Of a DNA stretch of 64,000 bases, positions 1 through 9,011 are shown in pieces. Source of the DNA: Planctomycetota bacterium (lineage in GTDB: Bacteria; Planctomycetota; Planctomycetia; Pirellulales; UBA1268); assembly GCA_003669585.1 (NCBI GenBank), contig QWOQ01000018.1, positions 25,611 through 89,610 of the forward strand. Reading direction: 5' to 3'. Within the stretch, counting starts at the first letter, position 1, and the number at the start of each line of letters is the position of its first letter. The notes below the pieces were generated by a model. That model saw nothing but the letters and a program-made list of their open reading frames with translations. It was not told the origin of the DNA and did no database searches. The translations under genes and the position numbers were made by a program.

Positions 1-514
1 CTCCCGGAAAAGCATGGCGAATAAAAATTCCACCATCTATTTTTGCAAGATCAAATGCGTGAAGTGGTTGACCACACTCGAGCATTACAAAATTGGTGAT
101 GTCAACAATGTTGTTGACGCTTGCTATTCCAACGGTGGCAAGTCGATCGAGTAACCACTGAGGACTTGTGCCGACACGCACGCCACGGATGACTCGTGCA
201 CTATAAAATGAACATTGTTCAGGTGATTGAATTGCAATTGAAATAGAATCAACCGCCGGTTCATTTGATTCTGTAAGGTGTAGCTGCGGGATATAAAAAG
301 GAGTGGAAAACAGAACCGAAACTTCACGGGCAACGCCGATGTGCCCCAAACAGTCCGGACGATTGCTGGTCACTTCAAGTTCCACAGCGGTATCGAGACC
401 GACACTGTGAGTTGACTCATGGTTCAGACCTGCCATCACAAGGCGCAGCACAACCTCTTCCATCGGAACGCCTGGGTGAACGTACTCATTGAGCCATGAT
501 GTTGAGATGATCAT
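1..514 (-). CDS. pheT: Phenylalanyl-tRNA synthetase beta subunit, N-terminal part (partial)
   Basis: This is the beta chain of the alpha2beta2 enzyme that charges tRNA-Phe in the cytoplasm. Only about 171 N-terminal residues are present; the frame is still open at base 1. Translating the minus strand from the ATG at 514 gives MIISTSWLNEYV, then VELEVTSNRPDCLGHIGVAR and VNNIVDITNFVMLECGQPLH, which are hallmarks of the B1 and B3 regions of bacterial PheT. The tRNA-binding EMAP-like domain usually found near residues 40-150 of long PheT proteins looks absent or very short here, because the N-terminal motif runs directly into the TSNRPDC block. It lies 27 bp downstream of pheS in the same operon. 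The identification is secure; the missing 3' part cannot be judged. Confidence 0.95.
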   Translation of the reverse strand, partial: MIISTSWLNEYVHPGVPMEEVVLRLVMAGLNHESTHSVGLDTAVELEVTSNRPDCLGHIGVAREVSVLFSTPFYIPQLHLTESNEPAVDSISIAIQSPEQCSFYSARVIRGVRVGTSPQWLLDRLATVGIASVNNIVDITNFVMLECGQPLHAFDLAKIDGGIFIRHAFPG

Positions 515-541
515 GCGTCTAATCCGAAAGACTTTTCCAGG

Positions 542-1564
542 TTAGAATTGTTCAAGAAATCGAATGTCATTGCGGTAAAAATCTCGAATGTCAGCGACTC
601 CCCATCGACGGGCAGCGATCCGTTCTACGCCAAGACCAAACGCAAACCCAGAAACTTCATTCGGATCGTACCCAACCGCAGTGAGCACCGCGGGATCAAC
701 CATTCCTGCTCCACCCATTTCGATCCATCGACCGCCCCATTCCATGTCGACTTCTACACTTGGCTCGGTAAACGGAAAAAAAGAAGGTCGAAAACGAACG
801 CGAACATCACCTCCGAGAAAGCTTGATGCAAAGTATCGCAGCACACTTTTCAGATGGGCCATGGTTGTACCTGGTTCAATCATCAGACCTTCGACCTGAT
901 GAAACATTGGATAGTGCGTTGCATCAGCGGTGTCGGGTCGATAAACACGACCAATCGATACGATCCGCAAGGGGGGCTTTCGGCATTCCATAACGCGAAT
1001 CTGCACCGTGCTGGTCTGACTTCGTAGGAGGAGAGGTCCGCCTCGCGATGCTGTGGCGACGTAAAAATTATCGAGAGGATCTCGTGCCGGATGTTCAGGA
1101 GGAATATTGAGTGCCTCAAAATTGTGACGCTCGTCTTCCACCTCGGGTCCATCGACCGACTCAAAGCCTAAGCGGCCCATGATCTCTTCCACGCGGCGAA
1201 TCGTTTGCGTGATTGGATGCAGTCGACCGATGCGCAGCGGAATTCCTGGCAGTGATATATCAATCGCGTCAGTCGCTGGATCTGACGGATCGGCGATGAG
1301 CCTCGCTTGAGCATTCGAAAGAAGTGCGGCAATCGCCTCCTTCACTTCATTGAATCGTTTTCCAGCGGCTGGCTTGTCTGAAGCTCCAAGAGCCCCGAGC
1401 GTTTTCTGAATTCCTTTCAATCGACCGGAACGAGCTCCAAGAAACTCAACCCGAGCCACCTCGACGGCAGCAGCATCCCCTGCCGAAGCGAGCGATGTGC
1501 CCGCATCAAGATAAAAGGAGTCGAGTTCCGCGACGAACCGCTCAAGAGACACGAGGAACAACAC
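542..1564 (-). CDS. pheS: Phenylalanyl-tRNA synthetase alpha subunit
   Basis: This is the catalytic class II subunit that activates Phe and transfers it to tRNA-Phe. The 340 residues match the usual family length. An N-terminal coiled-coil of about 85 residues precedes the catalytic core. Motif 1 lies around 116-134 ([19 protein letters not shown]), motif 2 around 180-206 ([14 protein letters not shown]), the phenylalanine-pocket segment FHQVEG at 221-226, and motif 3 at 306-318 ([13 protein letters not shown]). The start is uncertain: GTG at 1564 or GTG at 1552 are both plausible and neither has a strong ribosome binding site. It sits between rplT (75 bp upstream) and pheT (27 bp downstream), the classical arrangement. 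Confidence 0.96.
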   Translation of the reverse strand: MLFLVSLERFVAELDSFYLDAGTSLASAGDAAAVEVARVEFLGARSGRLKGIQKTLGALGASDKPAAGKRFNEVKEAIAALLSNAQARLIADPSDPATDAIDISLPGIPLRIGRLHPITQTIRRVEEIMGRLGFESVDGPEVEDERHNFEALNIPPEHPARDPLDNFYVATASRGGPLLLRSQTSTVQIRVMECRKPPLRIVSIGRVYRPDTADATHYPMFHQVEGLMIEPGTTMAHLKSVLRYFASSFLGGDVRVRFRPSFFPFTEPSVEVDMEWGGRWIEMGGAGMVDPAVLTAVGYDPNEVSGFAFGLGVERIAARRWGVADIRDFYRNDIRFLEQF

Positions 1565-1639
1565 TCACTCTAGGTATGTGGACACGGTCAGTTGCTCTGC
1601 TCGCAGCGACATCGTGTGGCAGGGAGGTGAAGGGGGCCC

Positions 1640-2020
1640 TCACACCGCGACGGCCGTTGATTCTGGCAATCCAAGGACTTGGCGAACACTTTCAACGACT
1701 GAGTCAAAACCAACCGAGTCAACAACTGCCATTTCTGCGAGCGTTCGACGATCGAGTTCAACACCAAGCTTATCGAGTCCGGCAATGAACTGACTATAGC
1801 GAATACCTCGCTGGCGAACGGCGGCATTGATACGGATGATCCACAGTCGACGGAAATCGCGTTTTTTTCGACGACGATCCCGACGTGCAAAAACACCGGA
1901 ACGGATCAGCGATTCTTTTGCGGTTCGCAGGAGGCGACGACGACCTCCGACAGACCCCTTCACTCGTTTGAAGAGCCTCTTCTTCGCTCGCAGACGCGGG
2001 ACAACGCTCTTGGTACGCAT
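1640..2020 (-). CDS. rplT: Large ribosomal subunit protein bL20
   Basis: bL20 is an early-assembly protein of the 50S subunit that binds 23S rRNA domain I. The 126 residues include the typical basic N-terminal arm (KSVVPRLRAKKRLFKRVKG) and the globular core RRDFRRLWIIRINAAVRQRG-like segment (here KRDFRRLWIIRINAAVR), followed by YSQFIAGL. Length is close to the usual 115-120 with a few extra C-terminal residues. In many bacteria L20 represses its own operon by binding the leader mRNA; I see no clear L20 target in the 5' region here. It is third in the infC-rpmI-rplT-pheS-pheT operon. Confidence 0.97.
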   Translation of the reverse strand: MRTKSVVPRLRAKKRLFKRVKGSVGGRRRLLRTAKESLIRSGVFARRDRRRKKRDFRRLWIIRINAAVRQRGIRYSQFIAGLDKLGVELDRRTLAEMAVVDSVGFDSVVESVRQVLGLPESTAVAV

Positions 2021-2168
2021 TAGATGCTAGGCCTTAGGGTGGATACTGAAAGGAGGGCTTGTAGTGGAAACTTTTTTGGACGGACTTTTGATGGCCTGAC
2101 CGAGGAAATCAATGGATGAATGTCAAACGCAAGAGACTCTTTTTCAAGAGCTCCTCTATGGACAGGCT

Positions 2169-2372
2169 CTAATAACTATATTTTCCAAGTGCTTCAACGA
2201 TTTTTGAGGTGTCAACCTTGGCCAACACCCCTGTGCCGCGAAGATTTCGTCGGCGTCTGGAAGTGAGCCTGACCTGAAGGTGGCTGGTACCTGCTCGACG
2301 GTGTTTGACCTTCCCGCGGGCGGTGATGCGAAATCGTTTTTTGACACCTTTGTGTGTTTTTTGCTTGGGCAT
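2169..2372 (-). CDS. rpmI: Large ribosomal subunit protein bL35
   Basis: bL35 is a small basic protein of the 50S subunit. The 67 residues begin MPKQKTHKGVKKRFRITARG and contain KVKHRRAGTSH, both diagnostic of the family, and the length is normal (about 65). It lies between infC (84 bp upstream) and rplT (148 bp downstream), the conserved order. Several long open frames on either strand through this region are shadows caused by its Arg/Lys-rich codons. Confidence 0.96.
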   Translation of the reverse strand: MPKQKTHKGVKKRFRITARGKVKHRRAGTSHLQVRLTSRRRRNLRGTGVLAKVDTSKIVEALGKYSY

Positions 2373-2456
2373 CGAAAGGCTCCTTGAAGTGAATCAGACG
2401 GTTGTGAATTGTCAGTTTTCAGCGCGAACCGAAAAAAGTTTTGAAACGTGTGAAAA

Positions 2457-2957
2457 TTATTTAGGTGACAGTGTGCAGACGAGACGTTTGCCAAGTTGTT
2501 GAGGTGGTGCGTCAATTTTTCCAACAGCTTCCAGTAGCAGCACAATGTTATTCATGACGCGTCGACCTTCATCAATATGTGCCATTTCTCTTCCTCGAAA
2601 GATAACCGACACAATGACTTTATCCTTATGAAGAAGAAATCCTTTTGCCTGATTAACTTTGAACTCAATGTCATGATCGCCTGTTTTAGGGCGAAGACGA
2701 ATTTCTTTGATCTTTGACTGGTGGGTATGGGTTTTATTCTGTTTCTTTTTTTGCTGATACTTGAATTTCCCGAAATCCATTATTCGGCAGACAGGTGGAC
2801 GCTCATTTGGCGCCACTTCCACAAGATCGAGTCCTGCCTCACGGGCAAGTGACATCGCCTCATCGGCCGTAATGATTCCGAGTTGGGCACCTTCTGCCGA
2901 AATTACTCGAATTGGGGTGACCCGAATCTGTTCGTTGATACGGTGGGGTTTCTCGAT
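2457..2957 (-). CDS. infC: Translation initiation factor IF-3, AUC start
   Basis: IF-3 binds the 30S subunit, checks the initiator codon and prevents premature 50S joining. The first in-frame ATG (2855) would remove the N-terminal domain. Reading upstream, conserved IF-3 sequence continues ([16 protein letters not shown], then [20 protein letters not shown]) until an in-frame TGA at 2961-2963. Only GTC (2958-2960) and ATC (2955-2957) precede GAG AAA. The ATC is 8 nt downstream of a strong GGGAGG, so I place the start there, giving 166 residues, normal for IF-3. Use of a rare AUN codon other than AUG is known for infC (AUU in Escherichia coli, AUC in Myxococcus) and lets IF-3 repress its own translation. 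The C-terminal domain ([18 protein letters not shown]) is intact. Confidence 0.93.
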   Translation of the reverse strand: MEKPHRINEQIRVTPIRVISAEGAQLGIITADEAMSLAREAGLDLVEVAPNERPPVCRIMDFGKFKYQQKKKQNKTHTHQSKIKEIRLRPKTGDHDIEFKVNQAKGFLLHKDKVIVSVIFRGREMAHIDEGRRVMNNIVLLLEAVGKIDAPPQQLGKRLVCTLSPK

Positions 2958-2972
2958 GACTCACGCCTCCCG
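2955..2972 (-). promoter_or_regulatory. Ribosome binding site and AUC initiation codon of infC
   Basis: On the minus strand a CGGGAGG core (2966-2972) is followed by an 8-nt spacer and ATC (2955-2957). An in-frame TGA overlaps the spacer (2961-2963), so no AUG, GUG or UUG start could produce the conserved N-terminus. This is a site decision from sequence; autoregulation through IF-3 discrimination of the codon is inferred from other bacteria. Confidence 0.8.
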
Positions 2973-3380
2973 ACGCACGACAACAAACGTCGGCCAGTCA
3001 GAAGTTGGAGTTATCGAATCCACCACTGTCTAGCCTCCGTCCAGAAAGGGAACTTTTTTTTGGGAAATTCGCCTCGCAGGCCATTCCAAACTTTGGAATG
3101 CGGAAAGAGCCACTATCTCAACCGACCACGGGTGCCGTCAAGACACCCTTGGTCGATCCGCTGTGTGATATGGCCGAACTGTCAAAGGAACCTCAATTCT
3201 AGCTGTGGATTTGAATGTTCCGGTAGCCCGTTTTCAGACGCTCCGTTCCATTCCTTGCCACGCAGCAGCCATCTTTATTGTGGCTGCGAGACGGTTTGGA
3301 GCGAAAATGATGCTTTGCTGCAAATCAATCAATTCGTCTTGGAAAGTGGTGCTGTGACGTTCTTTTTCACGCGTGGAAGT
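2973..3380. other. Intergenic region upstream of the infC operon
   Basis: About 400 bases without a convincing gene. It must contain the infC operon promoter and leader on the minus strand. A compact inverted repeat CATTCCAAA-C-TTTGGAATG lies at 3082-3100 and a run of eight T at 3052-3060 (A run on the transcribed strand). Short open frames here have no family resemblance. No clear -35/-10 pair was found. Confidence 0.5.
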
Positions 3381-5054
3381 CTAAGGGGAAATCTCAAGGA
3401 ATTCGATGCCATTCACGAGTGAGCGATCAGCAGTTTCAAACCGTTTCTGCATTGAAGATTCAGTCATAAACGACACGCTTATACGTTTTCCTTGGTCGCT
3501 GATCAGTACGTAGTGAATCCAACGGAATGGAAGTTCCTCTGCAGTTCCTGTGGAAGCAACTCGAATGACAGTTGTTCCGTCAGGCCGCTTTGATTCCTCG
3601 GATTCTTCAAAAATCCCAAACTGAGCCCCCAACGAGCGTTCGATATCGCGTTGAACATCTTTCACGGTTGGCACTGCGTCGATCGGGACCGGCGGGAGCA
3701 TTACAACGGAGCACTGGCTTACGAGAGCTCCTCGATCGATCAAACGCAGAATAAATCCACGAGGGAGATCCTCGATCTCGTGCCATCGCGACTCGTACAC
3801 AATGTCGAAATGTTTTTCAGGGTCAAGATGCCACGTAAGACCGGGACTGCCTTTCCCAGTTCGTCGAATAAAAACAGAGTCAGACGTAAGCTGTGTTCGA
3901 GAGTCAGATGTATCCGTGAATGAAAGAACAGCAGTTCGAACTGGTTCAATCGATGCAAGCCAGCGACCGAGTTCTTCGCTTTCGTCGAGCGTGTGTTCAC
4001 GAATAAGATTGATTCTCGCCTCGAGTTCGAGTCCTGGAGCAACATGACTCGCTGTTCTAGACTCACGAATCGTTGCCGACAACGATTGAAGCGTTTCTGC
4101 ACTTGGTTGTTTATCAGCGTATTGGAAAGCCGCCTGAACGGTCAGGGTTGTGGATGATCCATCAATCGCACCCGTGATCACGCCAGAGAGAACGAGCGAG
4201 GAACCACCGGTGTCAGATGGAGTCACGCGAGCTTCAAGGACGCCAGAGTCAACGGTATCAATCAACAAAAGACCGGCCACAACCTCGTGTGGAATATCCC
4301 AGGTGTTGTGCGGTTGCGAATGCTTCGTGCTGCTTTTGATCAGAATCTGATCAAGGATTGCGGAGTCAAAGTGAACGCTCAAAAGCTCACGTTCGGATCG
4401 TGTGAGGTACGCATTCGGCAGATAAGGTGTAACCCTGACTTCTTTGAGAGAAAGCACCAGCATTCGAGCATCGGAAGCAAGAGAGATTTGTTCTGCATGT
4501 CCATCAATGCGAACATCGGCCACCGCGGTGCGATATTCGCGAATGATTGGCGGATCCTGAGAATCCTTCGGTGATTCCTTGGCGTGGCAAGTGGTGTGAG
4601 TCTGCAGATAGTCGTAACGGGCAGCAATGTCGATCGGAAGAGTGACGGCCTGCGAATCCTTTCCCGTTGGAGCGACAAGTGAACCTTTCACGTCAAGTTT
4701 GACTCGAAAATGAGCCGCAGTTGTCGTGAGGCGATTTGATTCAAGGTGTTCTTTCTGTGCGGCGTTTTCCTCCACGGCTTCTGTGGATGCAGGAAGTGCA
4801 GATTCTAGAGGAACAGGCGGCATCGGCTCCGAAGGCGTCACTTCGATTGTCTCTGCTGCGATTTCAATCGACGTTGGTTCGCCGAGACATGTCTCGAAAA
4901 ACAGGTATGTGAACACTAGCATAAGTGTCACAAAGAGGGCTTGATTGAGCATCGCTCGAATCACCATTTCAAAAAGACTTGGCCTCGGATCTTTTCTTGG
5001 CCGTCTCGCGTGCCAAGAGATTCTGACGAGCGATTGTTTCGGAGAAAATGTCAT
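3381..5054 (-). CDS. Membrane-anchored protein of unknown function
   Basis: I do not recognise this 557-residue protein. After a basic N-terminus there is one hydrophobic segment at about residues 33-54 (MLNQALFVTLMLVFTYLFF), ending in a Cys, so it is either a signal anchor or a lipoprotein-like signal with a long n-region. An in-frame ATG at 4967 would give a more typical signal. The following 60 residues are Glu/Ser/Pro/Thr-rich and look disordered. The middle is beta-rich with repeated Val/Thr/Ser-patterned strands. The last 130 residues (from about VYESRWHEIEDLPRG) have the alternating pattern of a PsbP/Mog1-like sandwich, which is only a guess. It is transcribed toward infC but separated by over 400 bp, so it is probably its own unit. 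Confidence 0.75.
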   Translation of the reverse strand: MTFSPKQSLVRISWHARRPRKDPRPSLFEMVIRAMLNQALFVTLMLVFTYLFFETCLGEPTSIEIAAETIEVTPSEPMPPVPLESALPASTEAVEENAAQKEHLESNRLTTTAAHFRVKLDVKGSLVAPTGKDSQAVTLPIDIAARYDYLQTHTTCHAKESPKDSQDPPIIREYRTAVADVRIDGHAEQISLASDARMLVLSLKEVRVTPYLPNAYLTRSERELLSVHFDSAILDQILIKSSTKHSQPHNTWDIPHEVVAGLLLIDTVDSGVLEARVTPSDTGGSSLVLSGVITGAIDGSSTTLTVQAAFQYADKQPSAETLQSLSATIRESRTASHVAPGLELEARINLIREHTLDESEELGRWLASIEPVRTAVLSFTDTSDSRTQLTSDSVFIRRTGKGSPGLTWHLDPEKHFDIVYESRWHEIEDLPRGFILRLIDRGALVSQCSVVMLPPVPIDAVPTVKDVQRDIERSLGAQFGIFEESEESKRPDGTTVIRVASTGTAEELPFRWIHYVLISDQGKRISVSFMTESSMQKRFETADRSLVNGIEFLEISP

Positions 5055-5907
5055 AAGAAGTTTTCTTTGGAGTGAGCCCTAGCATTGGCATCAATTGAAC
5101 GAAGCCCCTCAAGCAATTGAGAAGTCCTTCAAACGATCGGATCCTCAGAAGCCCCAACTTCTTTTTCGGTTGACTCGGTTCTCTGATTCGGTTTTTATCC
5201 TGTGGCAACACAGAACAGGACTGCTCAGGCCGACGGTGAGATGAAAAATGACACTGCGTTAAAAATTCTCATTTCGCTGAGTTTTCCGGCTGCCTTGAGT
5301 CAATCAATTCAGCAAGCACGGAAAGGGGAAAAAGGAGAAACAGGCCCTCCTAAAAGATCAGCCACGGCAGTCGCACGGAAGAATCTCAAAAAATCGCCAA
5401 AGCTCCGGAAAAGACAGAGAGAAAATGGAAGCGATTAAAAACCTTCATTTTTCTATATATATAGTGTTTTTTAATGTTTTTAGAGTGGCATAAACAGGTC
5501 AAAAGACATTTTGAATGTCAATATTCAGAACTTCATACTAAGTGTCCTTTGGGTGTAAAAAGCATCTTTTATAAGAATTTTCGAAGAAAGTATTATTGTT
5601 CTGAGACATGGCTGTTAAACGGAATTTGTTTTTGTCATAAATCGTTTGAATCAAACGCTTTACGAGCATTGAGCAAGGCGTGTTGAGACAGGGACACTTC
5701 GGCAGACACCTTGAAATACTTCAAACATTTTTGATTTTATGGAAAACAATTTGAGGACCTCGTCCGTATAACTCTGACGTTCCGCAAGGCGAGAACCACT
5801 GGGGTACCGGAAGACCTCTGTGCGAACGCACCAGCGGTCGAAGTTGCATCATAGGTCAGGCTTGTTGCAACACCTTCGACACTGGTCACAACAGGAGGAA
5901 AATTTTT
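5055..5907. other. Long AT-rich intergenic region upstream of the sigma factor gene
   Basis: About 850 bases with no protein I can support. The block 5430-5700 is markedly AT-rich, with TATATATATAG near 5455 and several T tracts. A small inverted repeat CGTTTG-AAT-CAAACG lies at 5643-5657. A 78-codon open frame at 5202-5438 is Lys/Arg-rich in its second half and lacks a ribosome binding site, so I do not call it. The region probably carries divergent promoters for the flanking genes and could hide a small RNA. Confidence 0.45.
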
Positions 5908-7569
5908 ATGCGTTCCCATTCAACAACTCCCTGCGTGAATTTGTCGAACATGGCAGGCACCGTTCGTTTGTTCGCAGGTGATCTGAACGACGTTTCCGAT
6001 TTGAAGAGTGCCACACATCAACCGCAGCATTCCACGCCTCAAGATTCAGGTCGTTCGACAGAATTCAGAAATCTGTTTGTTGAGCCATCGCTTCGGCTGG
6101 AGATGCCCTCGAGTCTCTCATCGGTGGTTCCATCACCGATGGTTGAGCAGGGCACTCTCCGGTCCGAGTCTGGTTCTTCAGGGAATGATTCGGTGCTCTC
6201 AATGGAAGATTTAGCACACAAGTTCAATGTTTCGACCAAGACAATATCGCGTTGGCGAGAGCATGGTCTTGTGGCTGGTCGCTTTATGGATGGAGGTCGC
6301 GCGCGGGTCGGTTTTCTGACGAGTGCGGTCGATCAATTCATTGTGACCAATCGTTTGCGTGTAGATCGTGGCAGTAAGTTCAGCCAGTTGACGACTCTCG
6401 AGCGAGAACGCGTGATTGCATGGGCTCGACGCTTGGCACAGTCTGGAGCGTGCCCGGCGGAGACTCACCGTCAAATTGCAAAACGTCTCAATCGGAGTGC
6501 CGAGACAATTCGATACACGGTGAAGGATCATGATCAGAAGCATCCTGAGGCGGCAGTGTTTCCAGATGCAGATGGAAAATTGCGTCCGGAAACACGTCAG
6601 CGGATCTATCTTCACTTTCTCAGGAACGAATCGGTAGACGAGATCGCCAAGAAATTCAGGCGTTCTCGTGCGAGTATTTATCGAATTATTCTCACACAAC
6701 GAGCCGAGCACCTTCTCGAATTTCCGCTGGAATATATTCCCAGCCCCCTGTTCTCCCGCCGAAATGCGGAAAAGGTAGTAGGGGAGCCAATGCCTGGTCT
6801 TGGCGATGCAGTCAAAAAAATCCGCCGACCCACGGGTTTGCCAGCCTATCTGGCGAGCCTCTACGAGGTTCCGCTTCTTACCCGAGAACAGGAAGTCTGG
6901 CTTTTCAGGAAGTTTAACTATCTCAAGTACAAGGCTTCGAAGCTGCGTGAAACACTCGATCCAGAGCGACCAAGTCGACGCCTTATGGATCAGATAGACG
7001 CAATCGTCGCAGAGGTTGTTTCGCTGAAGAATACTTTGGTTCGTGCAAATCTTCGACTGGTTGTTTCGATTGCAAAAAAGCGGGTTTCTCCCGGAGACGG
7101 ATTCTTTGATCTGGTGAGTGACGGCAACATGTCACTTATCCGGGCGGTAGAAAAATTCGATTATTCGCGAGGATTTAAATTCAGTACCTACGGTTCTTGG
7201 GCGATCATGAAAAACTACTCGCGTTCTATTCCTGACGAGCATCGTCGTCGCGATCGTTTTCGTGCGGCTGACATTGATGCATTGCAGACGGCAACGGACA
7301 CTCGTCCAGACCAGAATCAGTTACGTCTGGCTGAAAATGATCGCGCGCAACAGGTCGGAAAGTTCCTCAATAAGCTCGACAGTCGTGAACAGACAATTAT
7401 TGTCCGAAGATATGGCCTCGATCACGTCCACGAACCGCAGACCCTGAAAGAGGTTGGTACCGCTCTTGGAGTGACCAAAGAACGCGTTCGTCAGATTGAA
7501 GCTCGGGCCCTTGAGAAACTCCGCAACGCGGCCGTCGCTGAGCATGTTTTTCCAGAACTCGAAGAATAA
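5908..7569 (+). CDS. Sigma-70 family factor with three N-terminal helix-turn-helix modules and no region 3
   Basis: The C-terminal half is a primary-type sigma factor: region 1.2 at about 310-337 (GLPAYLASLYEVPLLTREQE), region 2 at about 376-445 (VRANLRLVVSIAKKR, FDLVSDGNMSLIRAVEKFD, RGFKFSTYGSWAI) and region 4 at about 485-540 (TLKEVGTALGVTKERVRQIE). Region 3 is essentially missing; only some 35 residues separate regions 2 and 4. The N-terminal half carries a MerR-like helix-turn-helix at about 96-145 (SMEDLAHKFNVSTKTISRWR, with a following wing), a second at about 184-208 (HRQIAKRLNRSAETIRY) and a third at about 240-262 (SVDEIAKKFRRSRASIYRII). The start is fixed by AGGAGG at 5893-5898, 9 nt before the ATG. 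A strong terminator follows, so it is monocistronic. It could be a planctomycete-specific alternative sigma factor; its promoters are unknown. Confidence 0.9.
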   Translation: MRSHSTTPCVNLSNMAGTVRLFAGDLNDVSDLKSATHQPQHSTPQDSGRSTEFRNLFVEPSLRLEMPSSLSSVVPSPMVEQGTLRSESGSSGNDSVLSMEDLAHKFNVSTKTISRWREHGLVAGRFMDGGRARVGFLTSAVDQFIVTNRLRVDRGSKFSQLTTLERERVIAWARRLAQSGACPAETHRQIAKRLNRSAETIRYTVKDHDQKHPEAAVFPDADGKLRPETRQRIYLHFLRNESVDEIAKKFRRSRASIYRIILTQRAEHLLEFPLEYIPSPLFSRRNAEKVVGEPMPGLGDAVKKIRRPTGLPAYLASLYEVPLLTREQEVWLFRKFNYLKYKASKLRETLDPERPSRRLMDQIDAIVAEVVSLKNTLVRANLRLVVSIAKKRVSPGDGFFDLVSDGNMSLIRAVEKFDYSRGFKFSTYGSWAIMKNYSRSIPDEHRRRDRFRAADIDALQTATDTRPDQNQLRLAENDRAQQVGKFLNKLDSREQTIIVRRYGLDHVHEPQTLKEVGTALGVTKERVRQIEARALEKLRNAAVAEHVFPELEE

Positions 7570-7604
7570 AAATGAAAAAGCAGATTGGAGATTGTCTCCA
7601 CACG

Positions 7605-7639
7605 ATCCCCGGGTATCCAGCAGATTCCCGGGGATTTTT
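7605..7639 (+). terminator. Rho-independent terminator of the sigma factor gene
   Basis: A perfect 9-bp stem ATCCCCGGG (7605-7613) and CCCGGGGAT (7627-7635) with a 13-nt loop is followed by a T run (7635-7639). It lies 35 bases after the stop codon. It could also act weakly for the convergent lactonase gene. Confidence 0.85.
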
Positions 7640-7702
7640 GCTGTTCGACCCGGTTGAATGCACAGGCAATCGATACAGTTTTTGTTGTTACTCGTGTCTT
7701 CG

Positions 7703-8908
7703 TTAAAGTTTTTTCAGAAATCGCACACATACCGGAGCGGGCACGGAAGCTGTGTGGCCAGTGAATGCGAGCTTTCCGGTGACTGGATCGATGCGAAAAA
7801 CGGTAACGCTCGCCGATCCTTGTCCGGCTGCCAAAAGAAATCGTCCAGTTGGATCAATCGCAAAGTTCCGAGGAACTTTTCCCTGAATTGGTTCAACGCC
7901 CAGGAATGAAAGCTTTCCTGAACGTGGGTCAATTGAGTACATCGCGATCGTATCGTGTCCCCGATTCGATCCGTACAGAAACTTTCCCGAAGGATGTACG
8001 ACCACTTCGGCCGTCGAATATCCCTTGCCTTCGATCGGTTCGCCTGCTGGTAAAGTCGAAAGTGTTTGGAATTCTCGCAAGTCCCCGGTGGATGCGTTGT
8101 AGTCAAATCCAGTGACAGTCAGTCGCATTTCGTTAATCACGTAACAGCGACCACCATCTGGTGAAAACATGATATGCCTAGGACCAGAACCGGGTGCTAC
8201 CTTTCCAAAACTGTATTTTTGAATCGCAGCCTTCGCGGGATCGAGTTTGTGCACGAGTACTTTGTCGAGCCCGAGATCTGGAACAAGTGCATAACGGCTG
8301 TCGGGACTCGCAATCGCACAGTGGGCATGGGGTTCCTTTTGTCGTGCATCATCAACGCTTGAGCCGTCGTGTTGAATAAATCCGCCAGGGGTTACTGGCT
8401 CGAGGCTTCCATTATTAGCAATGCCCAGACACATGGAACTTCCTCCCCCGTAATTTGCGCACAGGATGCATTTTCCAGAGGGATCAACCGACACATAACA
8501 CGGCCCGCCGCCACCCGACGGCTGGTCGTTGATTCGAACAAGCATGCCGGTAGCGGTATCTATAAAAAATGCAGTAATGCCGCCGGTCGGCATGCCGTCA
8601 CGATCGGCAATTTCTGAAACGGCGTAGAGCAGTGGCCGCGTAGGATGCAATGCAAGAAATGAAGGATTGACCGCTTTCGCGGCAAGAATCGGCTTGGTGA
8701 TCGCTCCACTTTCGAGATGGATAGTTGCTCCATAGATTCCCTCGCTTCCGGTATTCCCTTGAGAATATGTGCCAAACCAAACCCAGCATTCTTCTGCAAA
8801 AAGTCGATCTCCATTCAATACACCAGATACATAAAACGTGGCCGTTAGCAGGAAAGCACGAGCCAGAAAAAAAAGAGAACGAAATGATTTAGAAAAGTGT
8901 TTGGACAT
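7703..8908 (-). CDS. Secreted lactonase-family beta-propeller (6-phosphogluconolactonase-like)
   Basis: The protein belongs to the seven-bladed propeller family of YbhE/Pgl lactonases (PF10282). The ATG at 8908 has GGAG 6 nt upstream and gives a clean signal peptide (SLFFLARAFLLTATFYVSG), so I prefer it over an upstream start at 8992; this yields 401 residues. Propeller signatures include WVWFGTYSQG, NPSFLALHPTRPLLYAV, PCYVSVDPSGKCILCANYGG, PHAHCAIASPDSRYALVPDL, PRHIMFSPDGGRCYVINE and HPSGKFLYGSNRGHD. Export suggests a role on extracellular or periplasmic sugar lactones rather than the cytoplasmic pentose phosphate step, but substrates of exported members are unproven. It is the last gene of a minus-strand run that includes a DUF1080 protein 103 bp upstream. 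Confidence 0.88.
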   Translation of the reverse strand: MSKHFSKSFRSLFFLARAFLLTATFYVSGVLNGDRLFAEECWVWFGTYSQGNTGSEGIYGATIHLESGAITKPILAAKAVNPSFLALHPTRPLLYAVSEIADRDGMPTGGITAFFIDTATGMLVRINDQPSGGGGPCYVSVDPSGKCILCANYGGGSSMCLGIANNGSLEPVTPGGFIQHDGSSVDDARQKEPHAHCAIASPDSRYALVPDLGLDKVLVHKLDPAKAAIQKYSFGKVAPGSGPRHIMFSPDGGRCYVINEMRLTVTGFDYNASTGDLREFQTLSTLPAGEPIEGKGYSTAEVVVHPSGKFLYGSNRGHDTIAMYSIDPRSGKLSFLGVEPIQGKVPRNFAIDPTGRFLLAAGQGSASVTVFRIDPVTGKLAFTGHTASVPAPVCVRFLKKL

Positions 8909-9011
8909 AGAACACTCCGAAAAGTGAGAGCAAGAAAGAAAATAACAATGCATGATGGTCACATGAAATGCGTGGTCCATCAAAGCCATCAACTACTGAA
9001 CAGAGCAGCAT

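Noticed and set aside
1495..2545. Long frames on both strands across rplT and rpmI
   Set aside because: They arise from Arg/Lys-rich codons of ribosomal protein genes.
5202..5438. A 78-codon plus-strand ORF upstream of the sigma gene
   Set aside because: No ribosome binding site, Lys/Arg-rich low-complexity second half and no homology that I recognise.
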